A stretch of DNA of 6,364 nt, from positions 1 to 6,364 of the forward strand of contig JAQVFD010000130.1 of the NCBI GenBank assembly GCA_028697435.1, written 5' to 3'. Below the pieces are notes generated by a model. It worked only from the letters and a program-made list of their open reading frames with translations. It was not told where the DNA came from and searched no databases. The translations under genes were made by a program, and so were the position numbers. Origin of the DNA: Clostridiaceae bacterium. GTDB taxonomy: Bacteria > Bacillota > Clostridia > Lutisporales > Lutisporaceae. Within the stretch, counting starts at the first letter, position 1; each line of letters opens with the position of its first letter. Below, one piece after another: positions 5,672 to 6,364 of the stretch.

Positions 5672-6364
5672 ATGATAAATAATAAAGCAAAATGCCTTCG
5701 ACCTTTTGTACAGGCCTTGGTATTCCTTTTTCTTATAATTACTATATCGGTGTACAGGCTTTATATTAATGGACTGATTGATATTAAAATCCTGGGCATC
5801 GGTGATTTGAATCCTTATGGAGGCTGGAATGCCCTCCGGGAAACAGCTTTGGGCAGCGGATATGTATTTGAGGGAATAAGCTATAGCATTGCACTGACTA
5901 TTGCATTGGTTGCTATGGCTCTTATTGGCGGTCGGTTCTTTTGCGGATGGATTTGTCCCATAGGAGCTATCCAGGACATTGGGTCCCGGTTAAGCAGCAA
6001 AACCGGTAAAGGCACCAACCCTTTATGGTTCAAGTATCCTTTACTGTTAGCCCTATTGATATTATCAATATTGGGATATGGAGCAAAAATCGCAAAAATG
6101 TCTCCTTGGAGAGCACTGATGAATCTTCCGGAAATAACCGGTTTTATCATTTTGTCATGTGTCTTCCTTGCTTCAATATTCCTCTCCAGATTCTTCTGCC
6201 GTTATTTATGTCCATTGGGAGCTGCTCAGGCACTTATAGGCTCCATAAGCTTAATATCCTTAAAGCACGGCAAAGACTGTACCCGATGCGGCAGTTGTTT
6301 GAGTAACTGCCCTGCCGGCATAAGACTATCTGTCGGAAGTGAAACTATTTCTCCTGAATGCATA
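5672..6364 (+). CDS. NosR/NapH-like polytopic membrane 4Fe-4S protein, 3' truncated
   Basis: 231 residues are visible and the frame is open at the window end. Likely membrane segments are 12-30, 70-88, 121-138 and 157-174. Two CxxxCP signatures follow segments 2 and 4: FFCGWICPIGAIQD (Cys91, Cys95) and FFCRYLCPLGAAQAL (Cys176, Cys180), very like those of NosR, NapH and other Fer4_5 proteins. A ferredoxin motif CTRCGSCLSNCP (Cys203, 206, 209, 213) follows, and Cys230 probably opens a second cluster beyond the window. The basic N-terminus (K5, K7, R10) and four segments place both CxxxCP motifs and the clusters on the cytoplasmic side. Family members pass electrons from a cytoplasmic or quinone donor to an extracytoplasmic partner. 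Here the FMN-binding protein encoded 2 bases upstream is the obvious partner, so the pair resembles a NosR split into two genes. No nitrous-oxide reductase gene is seen, so 'NosR' describes the fold, not the pathway. The start at 5672 is supported by GGGGA at 5661. Confidence 0.9.
   Translation, partial: MINNKAKCLRPFVQALVFLFLIITISVYRLYINGLIDIKILGIGDLNPYGGWNALRETALGSGYVFEGISYSIALTIALVAMALIGGRFFCGWICPIGAIQDIGSRLSSKTGKGTNPLWFKYPLLLALLILSILGYGAKIAKMSPWRALMNLPEITGFIILSCVFLASIFLSRFFCRYLCPLGAAQALIGSISLISLKHGKDCTRCGSCLSNCPAGIRLSVGSETISPECI

Noticed and set aside
6025..6306. 93-codon + strand open frame starting at 6025
   Set aside because: It lies out of frame inside the NosR/NapH-like gene, whose own frame shows clear CxxxCP and ferredoxin motifs.
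1..6364. Transposon, CRISPR array, tRNA or rRNA
   Set aside because: No transposase motifs, spaced direct repeats or RNA gene signatures were seen, and almost all the sequence is accounted for by four coding frames.

Overview
The window looks like a piece of a Gram-positive, probably clostridial (anaerobic Firmicutes) chromosome. The reasons are moderately AT-rich DNA with frequent ATA codons, GGAGG-type ribosome binding sites at short spacing, a classic lipoprotein signal, tightly packed co-directional genes, and redox proteins built on flavin and 4Fe-4S clusters with no c-type haem (CxxCH) motif. The genus cannot be fixed from the sequence. All four genes are on the + strand and fill nearly the whole window. 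Both ends are cut inside genes, and no promoter is visible.

Layout: (1) 3-3266 is the 3' part of a large secreted protein. It has four tandem domains that resemble the sulfite-oxidase-type molybdopterin-binding fold (Oxidored_molyb), followed by a beta-propeller of about seven blades of the 'two-component regulator propeller' type. (2) 3267-3327 is a short gap with a strong 14-bp hairpin that has no T-tract. (3) 3328-4062 is a lipoprotein: lipobox, a Pro/Ala/Glu-rich linker, and one more domain of the same fold. (4) 4074-5669 is a membrane-anchored, extracytoplasmic FMN-binding (RnfG/NosR-like) protein whose C-terminal two thirds look like degenerate copies of the same fold. (5) 5672-6364 is the start of a NosR/NapH-like polytopic 4Fe-4S protein, cut by the window end.

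How they may work together (inference): genes 3 and 4 together look like a NosR protein split in two, with the FMN domain outside the membrane and the Fe-S membrane part carrying a cytoplasmic-side ferredoxin domain. Such a pair could pass electrons across the membrane. The lipoprotein and the large secreted protein would be the outer partners, acting at the membrane surface and in the wall or medium. The extracytoplasmic parts contain almost no cysteine, and none sits where sulfite-oxidase enzymes hold molybdenum. These domains are therefore probably not molybdoenzymes, whatever their family name suggests. Their substrate or ligand is unknown, and this is the most interesting open question in the window.
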